In this document: positions 36,301-42,539 of the stretch, piece by piece
Numbering within the stretch: position 1 is the first letter of the stretch
How the letters are laid out: each line of letters opens with the position of its first letter
Source: Paraburkholderia sp. BL21I4N1
GTDB lineage: Bacteria > Pseudomonadota > Gammaproteobacteria > Burkholderiales > Burkholderiaceae
Reading direction: 5' to 3'
Length of the DNA stretch: 64,000 bases
Assembly: GCF_002973525.1 (NCBI RefSeq)
Contig: NZ_PVEN01000007.1
Location: 62,001 to 126,000, forward strand
Notes under the pieces: generated by a model
What the model saw: the letters and a program-made list of their open reading frames with translations, nothing else
Told to the model about the DNA's origin: nothing
The model's database searches: none
Program-made: the position numbers and the translations under genes

Positions 36301-38564
36301 CGGTTGCGGACGTCGATCAAACGCCGATCCTGACCACTTCGGGCGGCGGCACGGCGTTCACGGCGGGCGACAACACGGCTTCGACGCCGGTGGCGGTGGA
36401 CGCTGGTGTGACGGTGACGGACCTCGACAACGCGACGCTGGCCTCGGCGACCGTCTCGATCACAGGGGGCTTCCATGCCGGCCAGGACGTGTTGTCGTTC
36501 AACAATGACGGCGCGACGATGGGCAACATCACTGTCACCGGCTACGACGCGTCGACCGGCGTGCTGACGCTGACGTCGTCGGGCGCAACCGCGACGCTTG
36601 CACAGTGGCAGGCCGCGCTGCAATCAGTGACCTACACCGACACGGCGGTGACGCCGGACAACACGACCCGCACGATCAGTTTCACGGTCAACGACGGCAC
36701 GAAAGATAGCGCCGCGGGCACCAAACAGGTTACGGTTGCGGACGTCGATCAAACACCGATCCTGACCACGTCGAACGGCAAGACGTCGTTCGTCTCGGGC
36801 GACAATACGGCCTCGACGCCGGTGGTGGTGGACGCTGGCGTGACGGTGACAGACCTCGACAATACGACGCTCGCCTCGGCGACCGTCTCGATCACTAGCG
36901 GCTTCCATGCCGGCCAGGACGTGCTGTCGTTCAACAACGACGGCGCGACGATGGGTAACATCACCGTCACCGGCTACGACGCGTCGACCGGTGTGCTGAC
37001 GCTGACGTCGTCGGGCGCAACCGCGACGCTCGCCCAATGGCAGGCTGCGCTGCGTTCCGTGACCTACACCGACACGGCCGTCGTGCCCGATGTCACCCAG
37101 CGCACGATCAGCTTCAGCGTCAACGACGGCACCCAGGACAGCGCCGCCGGCACGAAGGCGATCACGATTACCGCCACAGATCAGACACCGATGATCTCGA
37201 TCGGCAACGACGGCACGCCGACCTTCGCGAGCGGACCGAACGCGAACCCGGTCACGATCGCGCCGCAGATCAACGTGACGGACGCCAACAGCGGCGCCAC
37301 GCTCGACTCGGCGACGGTCTCGATCACCGGCGGTTTCCAGCCAGATCGCGACGTGCTCGCGTTCCAACCGAGCGCTGCGACGGGCAATATCACCGCGCTT
37401 TACAACGCGGCGACCGGCGTGCTGACGTTGAGTTCGTTCAATGACACGGCGACGCTCGCGCAATGGCAAGCCGCGCTCGCCAGCGTCACCTACGCGGACC
37501 GCGCGAGCGAAACCAGTGCGACCAGCCGCACGATCAGCTTCTCGGTGAATGACGGCCACAAGACCAGCGAGGCTTCCACGCGCACGGTGAATATCGCCGC
37601 CGCGCCCAGAGTGGTGTCGCCGCCGCCCGCGCCGCAGTCGGGCCAACCGGCGCCGGCCACGCCGACCACGCTGCCGCCCAAGGGCAACGGCGTGAGCGTG
37701 GCGGTTCCGTCGATCGCGGGCCCCGCCACGCCGAGCGCATTCAACCCACCCGCGCCCGACATCGTCCCCGCGTTCCCGTTCAACCTGACCGACAGCATTT
37801 CGAACCCGCTGATCGTGCTCGACGCATTCGCCGACGCGCCGGAAGTCGGCTCGATCCCAGCCACCCACACGGCCACCTTCACCGCCGACGAAATCGGTAC
37901 GAGCAGCTACGCGAACAGCGGCAGCAGCGACGGCTCGCAGCATCACGGCTCGCTGAGCGACACCTCGGTCGGCCCAATCGAAACGACGCCCGCGCCGACC
38001 AGCGCGCCGCTCTCGCTCGATCTGCCCGCGCTCGCGTTGCGTCTGAACGTCGCGCCGGATCAAGCGTTCGTCGTCTCGCTGCCGATCATGCTCGGTTCGA
38101 GCGAAGGTTTGCCGGTCGGCGCCGACGCGCACGTCGAACTGCGCCTCGCCGACGGCCGTCCGTTGCCGAACTGGCTGCATTACGACCCGGTGCGCGGCAC
38201 GCTGAGCGGCAAGGTGCCCGCGAATCAGCGCAGCTTGCAGATCGCGATCATCGCGCACGACGCGCAAGGTCATCAGACGCGCCGCGACGTGGCGATCGAA
38301 TTCGGCGGTGCGGCCCGCTCCACGCACTCGGGGCAGACCGGACACGACGCACCGCACGGCGCGGCCCGTCCGCCCGCCGCAGGACCGACTGCCACGCCGG
38401 TCACGACGCCGCACGCGGCGCTGCCGTTCAATAGTCCGCCGCTCGCCAAACCCTCGCTCGCCGAACAGTTCGTGCGCGCGCATGCGACGCTGCACGTGGC
38501 CCGTCCAGTCAACGCGGCCGCCGCCACCGTCGCACCCGAAGCCGTCTCGCGAGGTCACGCATGA
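30363..38564 (+). CDS. Giant repeat-rich surface protein with LEPR-like motif and DUF4347 domain
   Basis: A 2733-residue protein. Near the N terminus is LEPRVVYDAS (residues 33-42), a variant of the LEPR-XLL motif of large secreted repeat proteins; there is no classical signal peptide. DUF4347 follows (about 110-275; HLISHGADGEIQAGSSWL, DFLIYGCDVAQN), then a linker domain (275-436), 14 tandem repeats of about 141 residues (437-2414), a Pro/Thr-rich linker and an Ig-like domain near 2548-2650 (LPNWLHYDPVRGTLSGKVP). No glycine-rich RTX nonapeptides are visible. Downstream genes overlap start-to-stop and encode a TolC-like protein and adaptors, so it is most likely the exported substrate, an adhesin or biofilm protein. 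Function is inferred. Confidence 0.9.
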   Translation: MKIVKQLLKRLSDTGDSTGARAPVAPAPLIMALEPRVVYDASVAAVAPHPHGAEGDSHANATSSLSATPKPVAEHDVKPDHAAKSDPNKDSTAPKATESGAASHGGGAAHQVVFIDPSVANYQALIAGLPAGTQYVVLNANTDGFEQIAQYLQTHKGVESIHLISHGADGEIQAGSSWLNAGDLSAYSAELAQIGAEMRPGGDFLIYGCDVAQNADGKSLVQNIAALTHLNVAASTDPTGLAALGGNWTLEYTVGDVHTPVIESAAAQAQYNALLGVTVESYDNHVSPAFDTTGTSFTLDGITYTTDQAVESDVYTQTTDPFGAPPLSTSSTDGVLMVNFNGTQMSSLTITLASGQHFALQSFDIDAFSDGSIYIIPNGDTSKEVLLVSGGLYSATKSLASNPDFQNLTSVTIKDVGDDGYLTPTLNNFTYTVLGTTATASGGSAAFTAGDNVTSTPVAVDNGITLSDPQATTAQSATVSITGNLHSGEDVLAFVNTNTTLYGNITATYSAGTGILSMSSSGGTATIAQWQSALRAVTYTDTAITPNSATRTVTFSVNDGVSAGVSASRTVTVADTDQTPTLTSTSTGASYLAGSASTPVFSGVTIGDRDNTTMASATVSFNSGFQAGDVLSFTNDGATMGNITALYNSTTGVMTMSSSGATATLAQWDNALDAVRFADASNAPPGARTVAFTVSDGPKSSAAISNTVTVTSGPNLTLDSGSAGFVAGDNAVSTPVAVDSGLTVSDASSPTLASAIVSITGNFHGSEDMLLYVNNPATMGDISGSYDSGTGILTLTSASGTASLAQWQSALRSITYTDTAVTPNSATRTISFSVNDGAHTSATATRTVTVTDTDQTPTLSTSSSGIAYVAGTAATQVFSGVSIADRDNTTMSQATVSIGSGFATGQDVLSFVNDGATMGNIAASYNASTGVMMLSSSGGTATLAQWDSALNAVRFSDAANGSPGARTISLSVSDGSKSSLAVTNTVTVTAVPVVTTDSGSAAFVAADNAPSTPVVIDSGLTVTDAGSPTLQSATVSVSGNYHNDQDVLSFTNNGITMGDITASYNATTGVMTLTSASGTATLAQWQSALRSVTYTDTAVTPNSATRTISFTVNDGAQGSAIATRTVTVADTDQTPIIATTVGSTAFVAGNNTTSTPVAIDGGITVSDLDNTTLASATVAITGNLHSGEDVLGFNNTSSTLFGNISGSYNSLTGVMVLSSSGGTATLAQWQNALDAVTYTSTAITPNAANRTISFVVNDGTKDSAVVTKVVTVADVDQTPVVTTSGGSAAFTAGDNAPSAPVAVDGGITVSDRDNTTLASATVSIGAGFHAGEDVLSFINNGATMGNIVASYNAANGVLTLSSLGASATLAQWQAALRSVTYTDTAVTPDNTTRTISFTVNDGTQNSALASRNVTVADTDQTPILSTSGGSSAFVAGDNVTSTPVTVDTGVTVSDLDNATLASATVAITGNFHSGEDILSFTNDGVTMGNIVATYNASTGVLTLNSLSASATLAQWQAALRAVTYTDTAITPTNSTRTVSFSVNDGTRTSVAGTKNVTVTDTDQTPVTSIGGGTVDYVAGTSAQTVFSGVTVSDRDNPTLSSGVVAITSGFQSGDTLSYLNTSSTQFGNITASYNAATGVLTLTSSGATATDAQWQNAIAAVTFSNNPASPLGNRTVSVTVNDGVKNSVAVSSTVDVLSSSPSVTLSGSAPAFTAGDNTASTPVTLDGGLTIIDPEAGTLASATVSIGAGFHAGQDVLNYINDGATMGNIVATYDAATGVLTLSSAGQTATLAQWQAALRTVSYTDTAITPDTTSRTVNFQIYDGIQSSTVASKTVTVADVDQTPILTTSGGSAAFTAGDNTASTPVAVDAGVTVTDLDNTTLASATVSITGGFHAGQDVLSFNNDGATMGNITVTGYDASTGVLTLTSSGATATLAQWQAALQSVTYTDTAVTPATATRTISFTVNDGTKDSAAGTKQVTVADVDQTPILTTSGGGTAFTAGDNTASTPVAVDAGVTVTDLDNATLASATVSITGGFHAGQDVLSFNNDGATMGNITVTGYDASTGVLTLTSSGATATLAQWQAALQSVTYTDTAVTPDNTTRTISFTVNDGTKDSAAGTKQVTVADVDQTPILTTSNGKTSFVSGDNTASTPVVVDAGVTVTDLDNTTLASATVSITSGFHAGQDVLSFNNDGATMGNITVTGYDASTGVLTLTSSGATATLAQWQAALRSVTYTDTAVVPDVTQRTISFSVNDGTQDSAAGTKAITITATDQTPMISIGNDGTPTFASGPNANPVTIAPQINVTDANSGATLDSATVSITGGFQPDRDVLAFQPSAATGNITALYNAATGVLTLSSFNDTATLAQWQAALASVTYADRASETSATSRTISFSVNDGHKTSEASTRTVNIAAAPRVVSPPPAPQSGQPAPATPTTLPPKGNGVSVAVPSIAGPATPSAFNPPAPDIVPAFPFNLTDSISNPLIVLDAFADAPEVGSIPATHTATFTADEIGTSSYANSGSSDGSQHHGSLSDTSVGPIETTPAPTSAPLSLDLPALALRLNVAPDQAFVVSLPIMLGSSEGLPVGADAHVELRLADGRPLPNWLHYDPVRGTLSGKVPANQRSLQIAIIAHDAQGHQTRRDVAIEFGGAARSTHSGQTGHDAPHGAARPPAAGPTATPVTTPHAALPFNSPPLAKPSLAEQFVRAHATLHVARPVNAAAATVAPEAVSRGHA
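31671..37607 (+). repeat. Fourteen tandem repeats (about 141 residues each) in the giant adhesin
   Basis: Each unit reads roughly: short strand, AFTAGDN, STPVAVD, SDLDNTTLASATVSI, VLSFNNDGATMGNI, YDASTGVLTLTSSGATATLA, QWQAALRSVTYTDTAVTP, RTISFTVNDG, TVADTDQTP. Units 2, 4 and 9 are a second type (AGT/AGS, VFSGV, DRDN, no STPVAVD). The fold is expected to be all-beta, cadherin- or Ig-like, with acidic DxDN motifs at unit boundaries that could bind calcium. Confidence 0.9.
35895..37190 (+). repeat. Three near-identical 432-bp units (repeats 11-13)
   Basis: Units 35895-36326, 36327-36758 and 36759-37190 have exactly the same length (144 codons) and are almost identical at DNA level over long stretches, including synonymous positions, unlike the more diverged units upstream. 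This indicates recent duplication or gene conversion and a site prone to copy-number change. Confidence 0.88.
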
Positions 38565-40192
38565 GCGTCCGCCGTGTTCCGCATCCTGTCATCTTTAGAA
38601 AGAGAGCCGCTGAATTGAACTCCTCGTCCGTAGCGGTGCGTGCACCGCGTCCCGCCTTGCTGGCGCTGTCGCTCGCCGTCATCTGGTTGTCGGGCTGCGC
38701 GATCAAACCCACGCCGTTCACCGAAGCCGAACGCACGCAGACCGCGCAAACCGACCGCACGTCGATGTTCGCGCAGCAGCAGGCCGTCAGCGGCCCGATC
38801 ACGCTCGACGAAGCGATGGCGCGCGCGATCCGCTACAACCTGGATCATCGGCTGAAGATGATGGAAGAAGCGCTCGCGCAGAAACAGCTCGATCTGTCGA
38901 ACTTCGATCTGCTGCCCAAGCTAACCGCGCAGGCCGGTTATACGACGCGCAATCATGAACTCGCATCGTCGTCGACCAACGTGTTCACCAACGAGCAGTC
39001 GCTCGCGCCGTCCTATTCGACCGACAAGAACGACCGCACCGCGGACCTGTCGTTCTCCTGGAATCTGCTGGATTTCGGCGTCAGCTACTACGAAGCGAAA
39101 GAGCAGGCCGACCACGTGCTGGTGCTCGAACAGCGCCGCCGCAAGGTCGTGCAGTTGATGATGCAACAGGTGCGCGAAGCGTACTGGCAAGCGACGGGCG
39201 CGCAACGTCTGCGTGATCGCATCGGACCGCTGCTCGATCAGGCGCGCTCCGCGCTGAACGATTCGCGGCAGGCGCAGCGCGAAAACCTGCGTGCGCCGCT
39301 CGATACGCTGAACTACCAGCACGCGCTGCTCGATCTGATGCGTCAGCTCGAAGAAATCCGCGATCAGCTCGAGGAAGCGAAGCCGCGTCTGGCCGCGCTG
39401 ATGAATCTCGAACCGGGCAAGGACTACACGCTCGCGCCGCCGGAAGGCTTCGCGGTGCCGACCTTCGACATGCCGATGGACCGCATGGAAGAGACCGCGC
39501 TGGAGCGCCGTCCGGAACTGGTCGAGGCGAGCTATAACGAACGGATCAGCGTCAACGAAACCCATAAGGCGATGGCGAAGATGCTGCCCGGCATCGAATT
39601 CAGTCTGGGCACGCATTACGACAGCAACAGCTTCCTCGTCTATAACGCGTGGCGCGCGGCAGGCATCAGCGTGAGCTGGAACCTGCTGAACCTGATCAAC
39701 GTGAAGAACATCAAGGGCATGGCCGACGCGCAACTCGAAGTAGCGAAGACGCAGCGTCTCGCGCTTAGCATGGCGGTGCTCACGCAAGTGCACGTGGCCA
39801 CCAGCGAGCTGAGCGCGAAGCGTCGCCAGTTCGATCTGCTCAAGCAGATGAACGACGTCGATCAGCAGATTCTCGAACACACGCATAACGCGACGCAGGC
39901 GAACGCACAGGGCAAGCTCGAGGAAATCCGCGCGGCGACCGGTGCGATGATGTCCGAGCTGCGGCTGTATCAGAGCTACGGCGAACTCGAAAACGCGTAC
40001 GGGCAGTTGCTCGCCACGCTCGGGCTCGATCCGGTGCCGGACACGGTCAAGGGTCACGACCTGGCGTCGTTGCAGCAGTCGATCAATCAGGAGCAGCAGC
40101 GCTGGGTCGCGCTCGGGCATGGCATGACCACTAGCGCACCGGCCACCATTCAGGCAACCGGTCCGGCAACCGGCGGAGTCAAGACGCAATGA
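38561..40192 (+). CDS. TolC-family outer membrane efflux lipoprotein
   Basis: A TolC/OEP protein of up to 543 residues. A lipobox, LSGC with Cys46, marks it as a lipoprotein, as in the NodT/OprM group. The start at ATG 38561 overlaps the adhesin stop (ATGA); a TTG at 38615 would give a more usual 28-residue signal and cannot be excluded. Two OEP repeats form the helical barrel, with long coiled-coil regions (VLVLEQRRRKVVQLMMQQVR, DLMRQLEEIRDQLEEAKPRL). It should form the trans-periplasmic exit channel for the operon's exported product, with the two HlyD adaptors that follow. Confidence 0.9.
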   Translation: MSVRRVPHPVIFRKRAAELNSSSVAVRAPRPALLALSLAVIWLSGCAIKPTPFTEAERTQTAQTDRTSMFAQQQAVSGPITLDEAMARAIRYNLDHRLKMMEEALAQKQLDLSNFDLLPKLTAQAGYTTRNHELASSSTNVFTNEQSLAPSYSTDKNDRTADLSFSWNLLDFGVSYYEAKEQADHVLVLEQRRRKVVQLMMQQVREAYWQATGAQRLRDRIGPLLDQARSALNDSRQAQRENLRAPLDTLNYQHALLDLMRQLEEIRDQLEEAKPRLAALMNLEPGKDYTLAPPEGFAVPTFDMPMDRMEETALERRPELVEASYNERISVNETHKAMAKMLPGIEFSLGTHYDSNSFLVYNAWRAAGISVSWNLLNLINVKNIKGMADAQLEVAKTQRLALSMAVLTQVHVATSELSAKRRQFDLLKQMNDVDQQILEHTHNATQANAQGKLEEIRAATGAMMSELRLYQSYGELENAYGQLLATLGLDPVPDTVKGHDLASLQQSINQEQQRWVALGHGMTTSAPATIQATGPATGGVKTQ

Positions 40193-41040
40193 AGTTTTCG
40201 CAGTGTGCGGCGTGGTGCGCAGTCGCAGTGATGTTGTCCGCACAACCGGTCTGGAGCGCGCAGCCTAGCGCCCAGCCGGACGTAAAACCCGTCGCGAAGC
40301 CGGCGGTCAAGCCGGTTTCCGTGCAAGCCCCGGCGCTCGCGCCGCAAGCGGCGTCGGCGCAAACCGATGCATCCGGCGACGCGGGCAAGATTCGCATCCA
40401 GCTGGTGTCGCGCGATCAGGTGGATCTGTCGAGCGAAATCGCCGCCAAGATCGCGACGCTGCCGTTGCGTGACGGCGACGCGTTCCGCACCGGTCAGACG
40501 CTGGTGTCGCTGGATTGCTCGCTGTACACGGCGCAATTGCGCAAGGCGCAGGCCGAAGCCGGCGCCGCCAGCGATCTGCTGAACGTGGACCAGCGGCTCG
40601 CGCAACTGCATTCGGTCGGTGAGCTCGAAGTGCAGCAGGCCGCCGCCAAGCTGAAGGCGAGCAACGCCGAGGTCGCGTACATGCAGGCGACCGTGCGCAA
40701 ATGCGTCATTACCGCGCCGTTCGACGGCCGCGTCTCGAAGCGCTCGGCCGCGCCGCAACAGTTCGCGGAACCGGGCAAGCCGCTGCTGACCATCGTCGAC
40801 ACCAGCCGCCTCGAACTGAAAATGATCGTGCCGTCGAAGTGGCTCGTCTGGCTGAAGCCCGGCCATGCGCTCAGCGTGCAGGTCGACGAGGTCGGCAAGA
40901 CCTATCCGGCGCAGGTGGCGCGCATCGGCGCGCGCGTCGATCCGGTGACGCAGACCGTCGACGTGACGGCCGCACTGACCGGCTCGGTGCCCGAGCTGCT
41001 GCCCGGCATGAGCGGCTGGGCTACCTTCGCCAGCCGATGA
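40189..41040 (+). CDS. Periplasmic adaptor subunit (HlyD/RND membrane-fusion type, short)
   Basis: A 283-residue adaptor whose ATG overlaps the TolC stop. A signal peptide (MKFSQCAAWCAVAVMLSA, cleavage near SA-QP) precedes a low-complexity PAVKPVSV linker, a biotinyl-lipoyl half-motif (LRDGDAFRTGQTLVSLDCSL), a short alpha hairpin, the second half (CVITAPFDGRVSKRSAAPQQ) and a beta-barrel domain (KWLVWLKPGHALSVQVDEVG). It should bridge the TolC-like channel and an inner membrane partner. Compared with HlyD it lacks an N-terminal transmembrane anchor and long coiled coil. Its stop overlaps the next gene. Confidence 0.9.
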   Translation: MKFSQCAAWCAVAVMLSAQPVWSAQPSAQPDVKPVAKPAVKPVSVQAPALAPQAASAQTDASGDAGKIRIQLVSRDQVDLSSEIAAKIATLPLRDGDAFRTGQTLVSLDCSLYTAQLRKAQAEAGAASDLLNVDQRLAQLHSVGELEVQQAAAKLKASNAEVAYMQATVRKCVITAPFDGRVSKRSAAPQQFAEPGKPLLTIVDTSRLELKMIVPSKWLVWLKPGHALSVQVDEVGKTYPAQVARIGARVDPVTQTVDVTAALTGSVPELLPGMSGWATFASR

Positions 41041-42485
41041 CGGCGATGCATCCGGCGCCCGGCGGCCCGTCGCCCGGGAATCACGCGAACCACGTGCGGA
41101 TCGATCCGCAGCAACTGGCCATGCTGTGGCAACTCGCGGCCCGCGCGCGCGACGCCCAGACCGAAGCGACGCTCGGTTTTACCGTGGTCAACGAAACGCT
41201 GTCGCTGCTACCGTACCGCCAGGCCGCCTGGTGGCGCGGCACCGCGCCCGGCACGGTGGCGGCGGTGTCCGGTTTGCCGGAGAGCGATCCGAACGCGCCA
41301 TACGTGCAGTGGCTCGGCGCGCTGTGCCGGGTGCTGGCGCGCGCGCCCGAAACCGCTGCACCGGCTGCCGCCGACGCGACCGTGGCGCCGCCCACGGAGC
41401 GCGCGCGCGCCTTCACTGCGGCGGATCTCGCCGTCGATCCCGCAGCCGCGCACGTCGTCCAGGACTGGCAGGCGTGGTGGCCCGAGCATGGTCTTTGGCT
41501 GCCGCTGGCCGATCGCGGCGGGCGTCCGCTCGGCGGCGTGGTGTTCGCGCGCGACGCCGCCTGGACCGCGGTGGATTGCGCGTTGCTCGGCGAACTCGCG
41601 CAGGTCTGGGCGCACGCGTTCGCGGCGTTCGGTCCGCGGCCTTCGTGGTTCGAACGGGCGCGTGTCATTCTGAAGCCGGGGCGGCAGCAGCGTCGCGTGC
41701 TGATTGCGCTGGCGGTTGCGTGTCTGATTCCCGTCCGGCTGACGGTGCTCGCGCCAGCCGAAGTCACGCCGAAAGATCCGTTCGTGGTGCGTGCGCCGCT
41801 CGACGGCGTGATCGACCGTTTATACGTGCAGCCGAACCAGCCGGTTGCGGCCGGCACGCCGCTGCTCGGCCTCGACGCGACGACGCTGCAGTCGCGCTAT
41901 GCGCTCGCGCGCAAGGACTTCGATACGGCGCAGGAAGAGTATCGCCAGACCGCGCAACTCGCCGTGACCGACGACCGCAACCGCCTCGACATGGCCGAGC
42001 GCAAGGGCAAGCTCGACCAGAGCGCCGTGCAGCTCGACTACACCGCCCAGCAACTCGCGCGCGTACGGGTGAATGCGGCGCGCGCGGGCGTCGCGGTGTT
42101 CGCCGATCCGAACGAATGGACCGGCAAGGCCGTCGCTGTCGGCGAAAAGATTCTGTTGCTGGCCGACCCGGCGCATGTCGAACTGAGCGCCTATGTGCCG
42201 GTTGCCGACAATGTCGACGTGAAAGCAGGCGCGACGATCACGCTGTATCCGAAGAGCTCGCCGCTCGCCACTTACGAAGCGCGCATCGATTCGGTCGCGT
42301 ATCGCGCCGAGCCGACGCCCGACGGTGTGCTCGCGTACCGCATCCGCGCGACCTTTCGCGATGGCACGGCGCAGCCGCCGCTCGGCGCGATGGGCACCGC
42401 GCGGATTCACGGCAACTGGGTGCCGTTGTTCTACTACGTGTTGCGTCGTCCGTTGACGCTCGCGCGTCAGTGGCTCGGCTGGTAA
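41037..42485 (+). CDS. GAF-like domain fused to an HlyD-type membrane-fusion protein
   Basis: A 482-residue fusion starting at ATG 41037 (ATGA overlap). Residues about 20-205 form a soluble domain resembling GAF (LGFTVVNETLSLLPYRQAAW, WPEHGLWLPLADRGGRPLGG, LLGELAQVWAHAFAAF); residues about 219-240 are one transmembrane helix (RRVLIALAVACLIPVRLTVL); the rest is an HlyD adaptor (FVVRAPLDGVIDRLYVQPNQ, AELSAYVPVADNVDVKAG-like barrel). The topology puts the GAF-like part in the cytoplasm and the adaptor in the periplasm, so it could sense a cytoplasmic signal and gate export. The GAF call is by pattern only. Confidence 0.85.
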   Translation: MTAMHPAPGGPSPGNHANHVRIDPQQLAMLWQLAARARDAQTEATLGFTVVNETLSLLPYRQAAWWRGTAPGTVAAVSGLPESDPNAPYVQWLGALCRVLARAPETAAPAAADATVAPPTERARAFTAADLAVDPAAAHVVQDWQAWWPEHGLWLPLADRGGRPLGGVVFARDAAWTAVDCALLGELAQVWAHAFAAFGPRPSWFERARVILKPGRQQRRVLIALAVACLIPVRLTVLAPAEVTPKDPFVVRAPLDGVIDRLYVQPNQPVAAGTPLLGLDATTLQSRYALARKDFDTAQEEYRQTAQLAVTDDRNRLDMAERKGKLDQSAVQLDYTAQQLARVRVNAARAGVAVFADPNEWTGKAVAVGEKILLLADPAHVELSAYVPVADNVDVKAGATITLYPKSSPLATYEARIDSVAYRAEPTPDGVLAYRIRATFRDGTAQPPLGAMGTARIHGNWVPLFYYVLRRPLTLARQWLGW

Positions 42486-42539
42486 CGCCATGTGCCGCGC
42501 CCGTATAAGTGTGAGTGTGACTGTGACTGGGACCGCAGG

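Noticed and set aside
31671..37607. CRISPR-like array suggested by regular spacing
   Set aside because: The period is about 430 bp and fully coding in one frame; it is a protein repeat array.
36624..38558. 644-codon minus-strand frame opposite the adhesin C-terminal part
   Set aside because: Shadow frame; Arg/Gly-rich, repeats mirror the sense repeats, no start signals.
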